From positions 1-5,199 of the forward strand of contig JALRDM010000313.1 in NCBI GenBank assembly GCA_023262195.1: DNA of 5,199 nucleotides. Reading direction: 5' to 3'. Position numbers and translations under genes: made by a program. Below the pieces are notes generated by a model, which was not told where the DNA came from, made no database searches, and saw only the letters and a list, made by a program, of their open reading frames with translations. Shown here piece after piece: positions 1-5,199 of this stretch; position 1 is the first letter of the stretch, and each line of letters starts with the position of its first letter. The stretch is from Salibacteraceae bacterium (GTDB taxonomy: Bacteria > Bacteroidota > Bacteroidia > Flavobacteriales_G > Salibacteraceae).

Positions 1-38
1 CTATTCAAGATTAGGATGGTATAAAGTTGCTCATAAAC

Positions 39-46
39 TAGCTTTG
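39..46 (+). promoter_or_regulatory. Candidate Bacteroidota-type -7 promoter element for the nrnA operon
   Basis: TAGCTTTG matches the Bacteroidota primary sigma -7 consensus TAnnTTTG at all six fixed positions and lies 17 nt before the nrnA start codon. A good -33 TTTG is not seen at the usual spacing of about 19 nt; the bases there (16-19, ATGG) match only partly. Transcription from this box would begin around 50-55 and give a very short leader. There is no Shine-Dalgarno sequence, as is normal in this phylum. Confidence 0.4.
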
Positions 47-63
47 AATGCAATTTTCACGAT

Positions 64-1062
64 ATGGATTATCAATACCTCAAGCAGTTTCTTTCCGAAG
101 AGCGTCAAATAGTAATTACCACGCATAAAAGTCCGGATGGAGATGCCGTAGGTTCATCCCTCGCATTGAGGTCGGTATTGGTTGCTGAAGGTCATAATGT
201 CTCTGTCGTGGTTCCTGATCAGTTTCCTAATTATTTAATGTGGATGCCCGAAGCGAATTCCATTTTGATATATGAAAACCATCAAGCAGAAGTGCAAGAA
301 CTGTTCAATCAATGCGATCTTATCTTTTGCTTGGATTATAACACACTAGAACGTGTGGGAGCGCTTAAATCTGAAATTGAAGCTTCTGACGCTAAACGCG
401 TATTGATTGATCACCATCTATTTCCAGACAAGAATTTCGATTTTTCTCTTAGTGATACTAGTGCCTCATCAACAGCTGAGTTGATCTATGAATTCATTTC
501 TGGGATGTCATTTACTGATCACCTCGATAAAGATTTTGCTGTATGCATTTACACGGGACTTGTGACCGATACGGGGTCTTTTAGATTTTCATCCACGCGT
601 TCAAATACGCATTTGGTTGCATCAGAGCTTTTAAAACTTGGACTTGAGCCTGCCATCGTACATCAAAATATTTATGACAACAATAGCCTTAAAGCGCTAC
701 GCTTGAAGGGATTTGCACTCAATGAAAAACTGGAAGTAATTGCGAATTCAAAGGCGGCTATCATACCATTGGCGTTGAAGGAGAAAAATCGGTTTAAATA
801 TCAAAAAGGTGATACGGAAGGCTTGGTTAATTATGGATTATCAATTGAAGGAGTAGAGGTGGCCGTACTTTTATCGGAAGAGATGGGTTTTGTCAAGTTT
901 TCATTTCGATCTAAAGGACTAATCGATGTAAACGAAATAGCAAGAAGGTCATTTAATGGAGGCGGTCATCGAAATGCTGCAGGTGGTAAACTAGACTGTG
1001 ATATCAATGCCGCAATACGTTTGGTCAAGACTGAATTAGAAAAAATTGATTATGGTTCATAG
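64..1062 (+). CDS. nrnA: DHH/DHHA1 phosphoesterase, NrnA-type bifunctional oligoribonuclease / pAp phosphatase
   Basis: This is a cytoplasmic metal-dependent phosphoesterase. The NrnA family hydrolyses short RNA oligonucleotides (nanoRNA) and dephosphorylates 3'-phosphoadenosine 5'-phosphate to AMP. The DHH domain shows the family motifs in order: HxxxDxD (H21, D25, D27), the aspartate of motif II (D91 in CLDYN), the DHH triad (D116-H117-H118), and motif IV (D169 in GLVTDTG). The C-terminal DHHA1 domain ends with the substrate-binding glycine motif GGGHRNAAGG (299-308). All catalytic metal ligands are present, and 332 aa is a normal length. The start is firm: an in-frame stop lies at 34-36, no alternative start follows it, and 64 is the first ATG. 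The 3' end overlaps the next gene, so the two are probably co-transcribed. Oligoribonuclease/pAp specificity rests on family resemblance; another DHH phosphodiesterase activity is possible. Confidence 0.93.
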   Translation: MDYQYLKQFLSEERQIVITTHKSPDGDAVGSSLALRSVLVAEGHNVSVVVPDQFPNYLMWMPEANSILIYENHQAEVQELFNQCDLIFCLDYNTLERVGALKSEIEASDAKRVLIDHHLFPDKNFDFSLSDTSASSTAELIYEFISGMSFTDHLDKDFAVCIYTGLVTDTGSFRFSSTRSNTHLVASELLKLGLEPAIVHQNIYDNNSLKALRLKGFALNEKLEVIANSKAAIIPLALKEKNRFKYQKGDTEGLVNYGLSIEGVEVAVLLSEEMGFVKFSFRSKGLIDVNEIARRSFNGGGHRNAAGGKLDCDINAAIRLVKTELEKIDYGS

Positions 1063-1585
1063 TGTAAAATTGATCATGTTTTCGTTGGTTGTTGCCATTG
1101 CGCACAGTTGTGGAGACAGCAATCAACCTCCTGAAAACTTTCCATCACAAAAGGAGGTGAATAAATCATTGGAAACCATCAATCGAAAATTTGTGCTCGA
1201 TGAAGCAATGATGATAGACGCTTACATAGAACGCAGAAATCTTGAAATGAAGACTACAGGTACCGGACTCCGATATAAAATATTCGATGAAGGCGCGGGT
1301 GAGTTAGCATCGAATGGTCAATATGCTACCGTTGAGTATAAAATCTCATTGCTAGATGGAACGGTAGCCTATGATTCGAGTGAAGATGGTCAAAAAGAGT
1401 TTTTGATTGGTCAGGACTATGTTGAGTCAGGCCTGCATGAAGGTATCTTGATGATGCGCAAAGGAGATAGAGCCAAATTCATTTTACCATCGCACTTGGC
1501 TCATGGTTTGAGTGGCGACAACAACAAAATACCGCCAAGATCTTCGGTGGTGTATGACATCCGCTTGATATCGCTAAGATCATGA
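1052..1585 (+). CDS. Single-domain FKBP-type peptidyl-prolyl isomerase lipoprotein, GldI-like
   Basis: This 177-aa exported lipoprotein has a short basic N-terminus, a hydrophobic stretch (about residues 7-17) and a lipobox-like AHSC with Cys20 as the lipidated residue. A charged, probably helical linker (about 34-67) precedes one FKBP domain (about 72-175). Aligned by eye to human FKBP12, the domain keeps the first-strand Tyr (Y96), the Asp of the F-D pair (Y107-D108), F117, V124 and the IPP loop (160-162). It differs at the pocket: Ile56 is Glu125, the floor Trp59 is Leu128, and Tyr82 is His151. PPIase activity may therefore be weak, and a chaperone role is possible. Small FKBP lipoproteins directly after nrnA resemble the GldI gliding/T9SS accessory lipoprotein of Flavobacterium, but orthology is not proven here. 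ATG 1052 is preferred over TTG 1046; the gene overlaps the nrnA end by 11 nt. ATG 1076 is a less likely alternative because it shortens the signal peptide. Confidence 0.85.
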   Translation: MVHSVKLIMFSLVVAIAHSCGDSNQPPENFPSQKEVNKSLETINRKFVLDEAMMIDAYIERRNLEMKTTGTGLRYKIFDEGAGELASNGQYATVEYKISLLDGTVAYDSSEDGQKEFLIGQDYVESGLHEGILMMRKGDRAKFILPSHLAHGLSGDNNKIPPRSSVVYDIRLISLRS

Positions 1586-2439
1586 TTCGAGTATTTAGGC
1601 TCGGTTGCATACTTCTCATCATTATAACCTTCGGTTGTAATGATTCGGATCATCCTGGATATTCCAAACTCCGCGGATCTATTCACTATAAGTTGGTTGC
1701 AATTGGTGATGATGGCCTCAAGGTTGAAGATGGTCAATACACCTCTGTTGAGATTAAGGTTAGAGTAGATTCTATGCTCTCTGCACACAAGAGCTACTCA
1801 AGGCTGAGACTCGATTCGAAACCGTTTCCATCTTATTTATTGAATCTACTGGCCGAGGCCACCGTTGGGGATAGTATGTTAATATTGGGTTCCGCAGACG
1901 AACTTGAGTTGAATCAAATGCTTGGCAAGGAACTATTTAAAACAGATACGCTTGTACGTCTCGAGGTGATGGTCACTGAGGTGTTTACGGACAGCCTATT
2001 GCGACATACGTTGGCCAAAGAGCGCATGATAAAAGATTTTGAGCTCAAAGAAAAAAGCAATTTAAGGAAGGTTCTTGACTCTTTAGATATTACAACCGAA
2101 CATTTGGTAGATGGTGTTTACCTAAAGGCCTTGAATAGCCCAAGTGATAAACCAGTTTCGAAAGGTGATTTCGTGAGCACTAACTACATTCTTAGTTTGG
2201 CTAATGGTCGAGAGGTTGCCAATACCTATATATCCGAACCTTTTGAATATCAAACTGGTAAACCAGATCAAGTGATCACAGGTTTTGGGGTTGGTTTATA
2301 TAACATGAATTATGGCGGAGAATATCTATTGGTAATTCCATCAAACCTAGGTTTCGGAGCTAAAGGTTCAAGTTCAGGAATTATTCCGCCATACTCGGTT
2401 TTAATATATGAGGTCAAATTACTAGACCAGTCAACATAA
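1582..2439 (+). CDS. Two-domain, degenerate FKBP-type lipoprotein
   Basis: This 285-aa lipoprotein has a signal peptide (residues 1-18, hydrophobic 9-17) ending in TFGC, with Cys19 as the predicted lipid-anchored residue. The C-terminal FKBP domain (about 176-282) is recognisable: NYILSL strand (Y202), VI pair (231-232), the Trp59 position as Phe235, NLGFG (Tyr82 position as Phe258), GIIPP loop (266-270) and a final strand with Tyr276. The highly conserved F-D pair of FKBPs is replaced by Val212-Ala213. An N-terminal segment (about 33-135) has the same strand rhythm and ends in a typical last FKBP strand, but it lacks the IPP loop and pocket residues, so it looks like a decayed FKBP domain. 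A helical linker (about 137-168) joins the two. The start codon overlaps the preceding stop (ATGA), implying translational coupling. Isomerase activity is doubtful; binding or chaperoning of exported proteins is inferred. Confidence 0.8.
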   Translation: MIRVFRLGCILLIIITFGCNDSDHPGYSKLRGSIHYKLVAIGDDGLKVEDGQYTSVEIKVRVDSMLSAHKSYSRLRLDSKPFPSYLLNLLAEATVGDSMLILGSADELELNQMLGKELFKTDTLVRLEVMVTEVFTDSLLRHTLAKERMIKDFELKEKSNLRKVLDSLDITTEHLVDGVYLKALNSPSDKPVSKGDFVSTNYILSLANGREVANTYISEPFEYQTGKPDQVITGFGVGLYNMNYGGEYLLVIPSNLGFGAKGSSSGIIPPYSVLIYEVKLLDQST

Positions 2440-2443
2440 ACGA

Positions 2444-2451
2444 TAGCTTTA
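2444..2451 (+). promoter_or_regulatory. Weak candidate internal -7 element before the tandem FKBP gene
   Basis: TAGCTTTA in the 29-nt gap before the fourth gene shares TAGCTTT with the box before nrnA and matches TAnnTTTG at five of six fixed positions. No convincing -33 element is seen, and the site is only 17 nt from the start codon. It may be chance; read-through from the upstream operon is equally plausible. Confidence 0.18.
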
Positions 2452-2468
2452 CCGGATAAACAAAACGT

Positions 2469-3305
2469 ATGAAGTATCCTTTAATTTTTCTGTCTCTAAT
2501 ATTAAGTTCATATGCCTGTAATACGGCAGGAGAATCAAGTGAAGTAAGTGAATCTGATAGTCTATCGGTTGAACAAACTACAACTGATGACTCAGGAGTA
2601 GATATTGAAATCATTCAAGAAGGGCAGGGGCCAAAGCCAAATCCTGGAGATATCGTCACAGTTCATTACACAGGTACGCTTCCAAGTACGGGTGAAGTAT
2701 TTGACAGCAGTGTAGAAAAGGATAGACCGTTTTCATTTGCCATAGGAAAAGGACAAGTAATACCAGGTTGGGATATTGGCATCGCTAAGTTGAATGTAGG
2801 TGCAAAGGCCATCTTGCATATTCCGGCAAACCTTGCGTACGGAGACAGAGCTACTGGCCCCATACCACCCAACAGTGATCTCGATTTTGAAGTAGAAATT
2901 CTAAACATTGAGCCCGCTCCAAAGCCAATTGTCCACAGCCCGTATGACACTGAAGGCATGGATGAGCGTGTGACTGATTCGGGTATTAGGTATTTTTTAA
3001 TTGAAGAAGGCGATGGCGCCAACATCTCAGCTGGATCTAGAGTAAAAGTTCACTACTACGGGTATTTTCCGGAAACTGCTGAGAAGTTTGACAATTCATT
3101 TGAGCGCGGTCAGCCCATTCAGGTGATCGTTGGTCAAGGTCAGGTAATACCTGGTTGGGAAGAGGCTTTGACCTTGTTGAAGGATGGCGGAAAAGGTAAA
3201 TTTATAATTCCATCCTCCCTCGCATATGGAGAAAGAGGATATCCTGGAATAATTCCACCAAACGCAGATTTAGCATTCGACCTACAGATAATGAAAGTCG
3301 AATAG
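2469..3305 (+). CDS. Tandem-domain FKBP-type peptidyl-prolyl cis-trans isomerase lipoprotein
   Basis: This 278-aa lipoprotein has a signal peptide of 16 residues ending SYAC, with Cys17 as the predicted lipidated residue. A Ser/Glu/Asp/Thr-rich flexible tether (18-42) follows. Two complete FKBP domains occupy about 44-148 and 168-278, joined by a proline-rich linker (149-160). Domain 1 keeps the full FKBP12-type pocket: Y67, F78-D79, F90, V97-I98, W101, Y124, F140. Domain 2 keeps Y196, F207-D208, V226-I227, W230, Y253 and F270, with Val219 in place of the Phe46 equivalent. Both domains should therefore be able to catalyse prolyl cis-trans isomerisation. The expected location is the periplasmic or surface leaflet of the envelope, acting on exported proteins. 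It is the last gene of the plus-strand run, 29 nt after the previous stop, and it ends 2 nt before the convergent plug-family gene. It is a strong FKBP call; its substrates are unknown. Confidence 0.93.
   Translation: MKYPLIFLSLILSSYACNTAGESSEVSESDSLSVEQTTTDDSGVDIEIIQEGQGPKPNPGDIVTVHYTGTLPSTGEVFDSSVEKDRPFSFAIGKGQVIPGWDIGIAKLNVGAKAILHIPANLAYGDRATGPIPPNSDLDFEVEILNIEPAPKPIVHSPYDTEGMDERVTDSGIRYFLIEEGDGANISAGSRVKVHYYGYFPETAEKFDNSFERGQPIQVIVGQGQVIPGWEEALTLLKDGGKGKFIIPSSLAYGERGYPGIIPPNADLAFDLQIMKVE
2751..2773 (+). repeat. Intragenic direct repeat, copy 1 (FKBP domain 1 core)
   Basis: This segment matches 3138-3160 at 20 of 23 bases, and both encode GQVIPGW of the FKBP active site. It is the best-conserved trace of the domain duplication within the tandem FKBP gene. 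Protein-level constraint, rather than recent duplication, can explain the similarity. Confidence 0.55.
3138..3160 (+). repeat. Intragenic direct repeat, copy 2 (FKBP domain 2 core)
   Basis: This is the partner of 2751-2773, with three mismatches in 23 bases. It encodes the same GQVIPGW active-site strand and loop in the second FKBP domain. Flanking DNA of the two domains is much more diverged, so the duplication is old. Confidence 0.55.
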
Positions 3306-3307
3306 AG

Positions 3308-4609
3308 TCAGTTATTGCCAAATGAGAAATCGCCAACGGCTATAAGCTGGTCATAGTCAAACCCAAGCTGCCTGTGATACACTAGAATGGTGTATTCATT
3401 TTCGGTTTCGAAATGAGATCCTGAAATGTATGAGAGGTCAGGATTTTGCGAATAATCATCGGCAAGGACATACATGTAATTATACAGCCCTTGTTTGAGG
3501 TATAGTGTGTTTTCAAAACGCTCGAGTTCCGCATTGTACGTCATGCGCGCCTCTGGTTTGATTTTCCAGTCGGTTAAGGCGCCAAATATGTACACATTAC
3601 CATTGGCAACGGGCGCACTGCGCTCGAGACTGAAGTGCGTGTGCACATAATCTGCATCAGCGTGGTCAACGCTTCCTAAACGGTCGTTTTTTATGAAAAA
3701 CCAACCGTTAATGTCTTGTCGCTGCAAATAGGTAAGTGAAGACCTACTTCGATCCAATTCTAAATAGGCATGGTTTTCATTACCTACAATTTCCATTCGT
3801 TCAATGCCTTGGCCAGTAAATCTCGTGTCCTTTATATCAAATAATCGAAATTCATTCAAACCGAGAAACGTGTTTTCTCCATCATAATCATAATCGAGCT
3901 CATTGTTTTTTACAAATCGAGGTTTGAGGTCATAAAGAGCCGATTCCCAGGTGTGATTTTGTAAAACCACCACTTTCAGATCTGAATATGGATTGGTTAT
4001 TTCATAGTTTCCGGTGAAGATTTTAAAATCAACCTCTTGATGGCTATATCTCTCATGCACCATCGTTGCCTGGCGTACGGTTGCACTCAGGCTAACAGGA
4101 GATATCTCCTCAACAACTGAAAATCTTCGTGTCAAAATCAATTGGTTCTGATCTCCTTCTTCAAAGACTTTGATGACATAGTTACCAGATTTGGTAAGTC
4201 GAATTGTCGAGTTCGGTATATCTATTTTATATTGAATAAATCGCTGAAAAGTATTTCTAGAGTACTCATATTCGAAAATGAAGTCTTCTGTTGGGCCGTC
4301 AATATATTCTTGGTAATCTAGCTCACTTTTTTCCCAGTTGTAATCACAGTGGATAATGGTATACATGTAGTTACCAAGCTCTTCATCTAAAATGTCGAAA
4401 TGAAGCTCAAGAGGCACATCATCATTCAAACGATAAATTGGTTGCGCCAACGGCCAATTTTGCGGATGCATCACTACTGATCTTACATTTTCACGATAGG
4501 CGTGATTTTCGAGTCTCAGGTATTGACTATTAAAGTATTCATCGTTTTGAGCAATGGAGCCCCAATTTGCCACCAAAATGAAAACTCCCAACACCATCAA
4601 TCTTATCAT
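3308..4609 (-). CDS. DUF5103 protein, type IX secretion system plug family
   Basis: This 433-aa exported protein has a cleavable signal peptide: hydrophobic residues 4-16, then GSIA before Gln21, with no lipobox. The mature part begins with a conserved segment (25-60) in which aromatic and Arg residues lead into VVMHP and YRLND. A beta-sandwich region follows with the HCDYNW motif (87-92), typical of DUF5103 proteins. The C-terminal part (about 337-425) contains VYIFGALTDW and GLYNYMYV, resembling an early-set Ig-like fold. In Flavobacterium johnsoniae the Plug protein of this family binds the periplasmic mouth of the SprA translocon and blocks it when no PorV-bound cargo is engaged; the present protein is assigned that role by family only. 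No transmembrane segment is seen beyond the signal peptide. It is transcribed against the FKBP operon and has its own promoter region at 4610-4685. ATG 4609 is chosen because it gives a complete signal peptide. Confidence 0.83.
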   Translation of the reverse strand: MIRLMVLGVFILVANWGSIAQNDEYFNSQYLRLENHAYRENVRSVVMHPQNWPLAQPIYRLNDDVPLELHFDILDEELGNYMYTIIHCDYNWEKSELDYQEYIDGPTEDFIFEYEYSRNTFQRFIQYKIDIPNSTIRLTKSGNYVIKVFEEGDQNQLILTRRFSVVEEISPVSLSATVRQATMVHERYSHQEVDFKIFTGNYEITNPYSDLKVVVLQNHTWESALYDLKPRFVKNNELDYDYDGENTFLGLNEFRLFDIKDTRFTGQGIERMEIVGNENHAYLELDRSRSSLTYLQRQDINGWFFIKNDRLGSVDHADADYVHTHFSLERSAPVANGNVYIFGALTDWKIKPEARMTYNAELERFENTLYLKQGLYNYMYVLADDYSQNPDLSYISGSHFETENEYTILVYHRQLGFDYDQLIAVGDFSFGNN

Positions 4610-4624
4610 AATGCAAGTTTAGTG

Positions 4625-4632
4625 CAAAGGGA
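4625..4632 (-). promoter_or_regulatory. Candidate -7 element for the plug-family gene
   Basis: Read on the minus strand the bases are TCCCTTTG, five of six fixed positions of TAnnTTTG, placed 15 nt before the start codon at 4609. No clear TTTG -33 box is found; TGTG (4655-4658 reversed) lies 22 nt upstream. A second weak match, TAAACTTG (4614-4621 reversed), is closer to the start and would give an almost leaderless transcript. Confidence 0.25.
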
Positions 4633-4638
4633 TTCTTT

Positions 4639-4669
4639 TTTGTTTATGTGTTAACACAGTCTGGTTTTC
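4639..4669 (+). promoter_or_regulatory. Weak candidate promoter for the FAD oxidoreductase
   Basis: TTTG (4639-4642) is followed after exactly 19 nt by TGGTTTTC (4662-4669), which matches TAnnTTTG at four of six fixed positions. The spacing fits the Bacteroidota -33/-7 arrangement, but the -7 box is poor. The 12-bp palindrome at 4647-4658 lies inside the spacer. Confidence 0.22.
4647..4658. promoter_or_regulatory. Perfect 12-bp palindrome in the divergent intergenic region, possible operator
   Basis: TGTGTTAACACA is identical to its own reverse complement and is centred near the middle of the 76-bp gap between two divergent genes. This size and position fit a dimeric transcription factor site able to act on both genes. 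A palindrome this short can arise by chance, and no regulator gene is visible in the window. Confidence 0.35.
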
Positions 4670-4685
4670 TAGCAAATTCGTACCC

Positions 4686-5199
4686 ATGTATTCATTTTGG
4701 GAGCAAGGCCATTTACAAGAACATGACATAGCAATTATTGGTGGAGGTTTGGTAGGTATGTCCGTTGCCGCTTCAATAAAGGAGCGTTGGCCTGAAAGAA
4801 GTGTAACAGTTTTTGAAAGGAGTGTGATTCCATATGGTGCCAGCACGCGAAACGCAGGCTTTGCATGCACCGGAAGCCTGAGCGAGTTGGCGAGCGACAT
4901 TGATTTGATGGGTCATGATTCTGTACGAGAGTTGGTATTTCAGCGATGGTTAGGATTAAAAATCACACTTAAAAGAATAGAAAGAACGCAATACGATTAC
5001 TTCAATCATGGTGGGTTTGAAATTATCAGATCTGATGAATTAGAGGTGTTGAATCGCCTCCAAGAAGTGAATGAAATGGTAGAAGACTTCTTACCTGAGT
5101 ATATCACTGTACAAGATGATGCAGGTGAGTTTGGAATTAGCTTAGGTGACAATGAAAAACTATTGCATATACGAAGTGAGGGTCAGTTACACCCTGGTA
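4686..5199 (+). CDS. FAD-dependent oxidoreductase, DAO family (partial, 3' end outside window)
   Basis: The first 171 codons are present and no stop is reached before the window ends. A Rossmann dinucleotide-binding motif (DIAIIGGGLVGMSVA, 14-28, with G19, G21 and G24) is followed by the acidic residue E44 at the end of the second strand, which binds the FAD ribose. Next comes the STRNAGFACTG segment (53-63), a form of the S-x-R-N-A-G-F motif of DadA/glycine-oxidase-like DAO proteins. The EGQLHPG at the window edge fits the FAD-domain return typical of the family, which acts on amines or amino acids; the substrate cannot be told from this half. There is no signal peptide, so it is probably cytoplasmic or membrane-associated. 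The start is well bounded: an in-frame stop lies at 4620-4622, no other start codon intervenes, and the next ATG (4758) would cut off the FAD motif. It is transcribed divergently from the plug-family gene. Confidence 0.88.
   Translation, partial: MYSFWEQGHLQEHDIAIIGGGLVGMSVAASIKERWPERSVTVFERSVIPYGASTRNAGFACTGSLSELASDIDLMGHDSVRELVFQRWLGLKITLKRIERTQYDYFNHGGFEIIRSDELEVLNRLQEVNEMVEDFLPEYITVQDDAGEFGISLGDNEKLLHIRSEGQLHPG

Noticed and set aside
2..112. A plus-strand open frame from the window edge to a stop at 110-112, overlapping the nrnA start, that could be the tail of an upstream gene.
   Set aside because: Only 36 codons are visible with no recognisable motif, and it would overlap nrnA by about 49 nt and cover the promoter-like box. 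Chance is the simpler explanation; the preceding sequence would settle it.
1151..1160. AAGGAGGTGA, a near-perfect anti-Shine-Dalgarno match, inside the first FKBP lipoprotein gene.
   Set aside because: It encodes Lys-Glu-Val in frame, the only start-like codon downstream is an in-frame TTG (1169) that would remove the signal peptide, and Bacteroidota rarely use this signal.
1501..1788. Minus-strand 95-codon open frame.
   Set aside because: It lies across two well-supported FKBP genes on the opposite strand and shows no motif of its own.
2414..2614. Minus-strand 66-codon open frame spanning the gap before the tandem FKBP gene.
   Set aside because: It is antisense to the lipoprotein signal peptide region, short and without recognisable features.
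2666..3025. Minus-strand 119-codon open frame.
   Set aside because: It is wholly antisense to the first FKBP domain of the tandem gene, whose coding frame is certain.
3245..3257. Odd-centred palindrome TGGAATAATTCCA near the end of the tandem FKBP gene, considered as a terminator stem.
   Set aside because: It encodes the conserved GIIPP loop, a similar GGAATTATTCC occurs in the same loop of the preceding gene, the loop would be too small for a hairpin, and no T-tract follows.
4619..4900. Minus-strand 93-codon open frame.
   Set aside because: It is antisense to the FAD-binding motif of the DAO-family gene and runs through the divergent promoter region.

Overview
The window looks like ordinary chromosomal DNA of a member of the Bacteroidota (Flavobacteriia/Cytophagia-type). 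The reasons are moderate AT content, no Shine-Dalgarno sequences before the starts, a TAnnTTTG-type promoter element, several FKBP-type lipoproteins with Bacteroidota-style signal peptides, and a DUF5103 protein (type IX secretion 'plug' family), which is essentially restricted to this phylum. Genus cannot be told from the sequence.

Layout: a four-gene plus-strand run occupies 64-3305. It starts with a DHH/DHHA1 phosphoesterase of the NrnA type. Three consecutive outer-envelope lipoproteins built from FKBP (peptidyl-prolyl isomerase) domains follow. The first has one domain (GldI-like), the second has two degenerate domains, and the third has two intact domains. The first three genes overlap one another (11 nt, then 4 nt) and are very probably one translationally coupled operon. 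The fourth follows after 29 nt and may also have its own weak promoter. Converging on this run from the minus strand, with only 2 nt between the stop codons, is the DUF5103 gene (3308-4609). A 76-bp divergent intergenic region (4610-4685) carries a perfect 12-bp palindrome. After it, a plus-strand FAD-dependent oxidoreductase of the DAO family begins and runs off the end of the window.

How the genes may work together: NrnA degrades short RNA oligonucleotides and pAp in the cytoplasm. The FKBP lipoproteins are expected to fold or chaperone exported proteins at the periplasmic face of the envelope. The DUF5103 plug family seals or gates the SprA translocon of the type IX secretion system. FKBP lipoproteins (GldI class) and the plug family are both tied to gliding/T9SS biology in Bacteroidota, so the neighbourhood suggests an envelope/secretion module with a housekeeping nuclease at its head. 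That functional link is inference. I found no RNA gene, mobile element, CRISPR array or clearly novel system. The most interesting features are the graded loss of active-site residues across five FKBP domains and the palindrome in the divergent promoter region.
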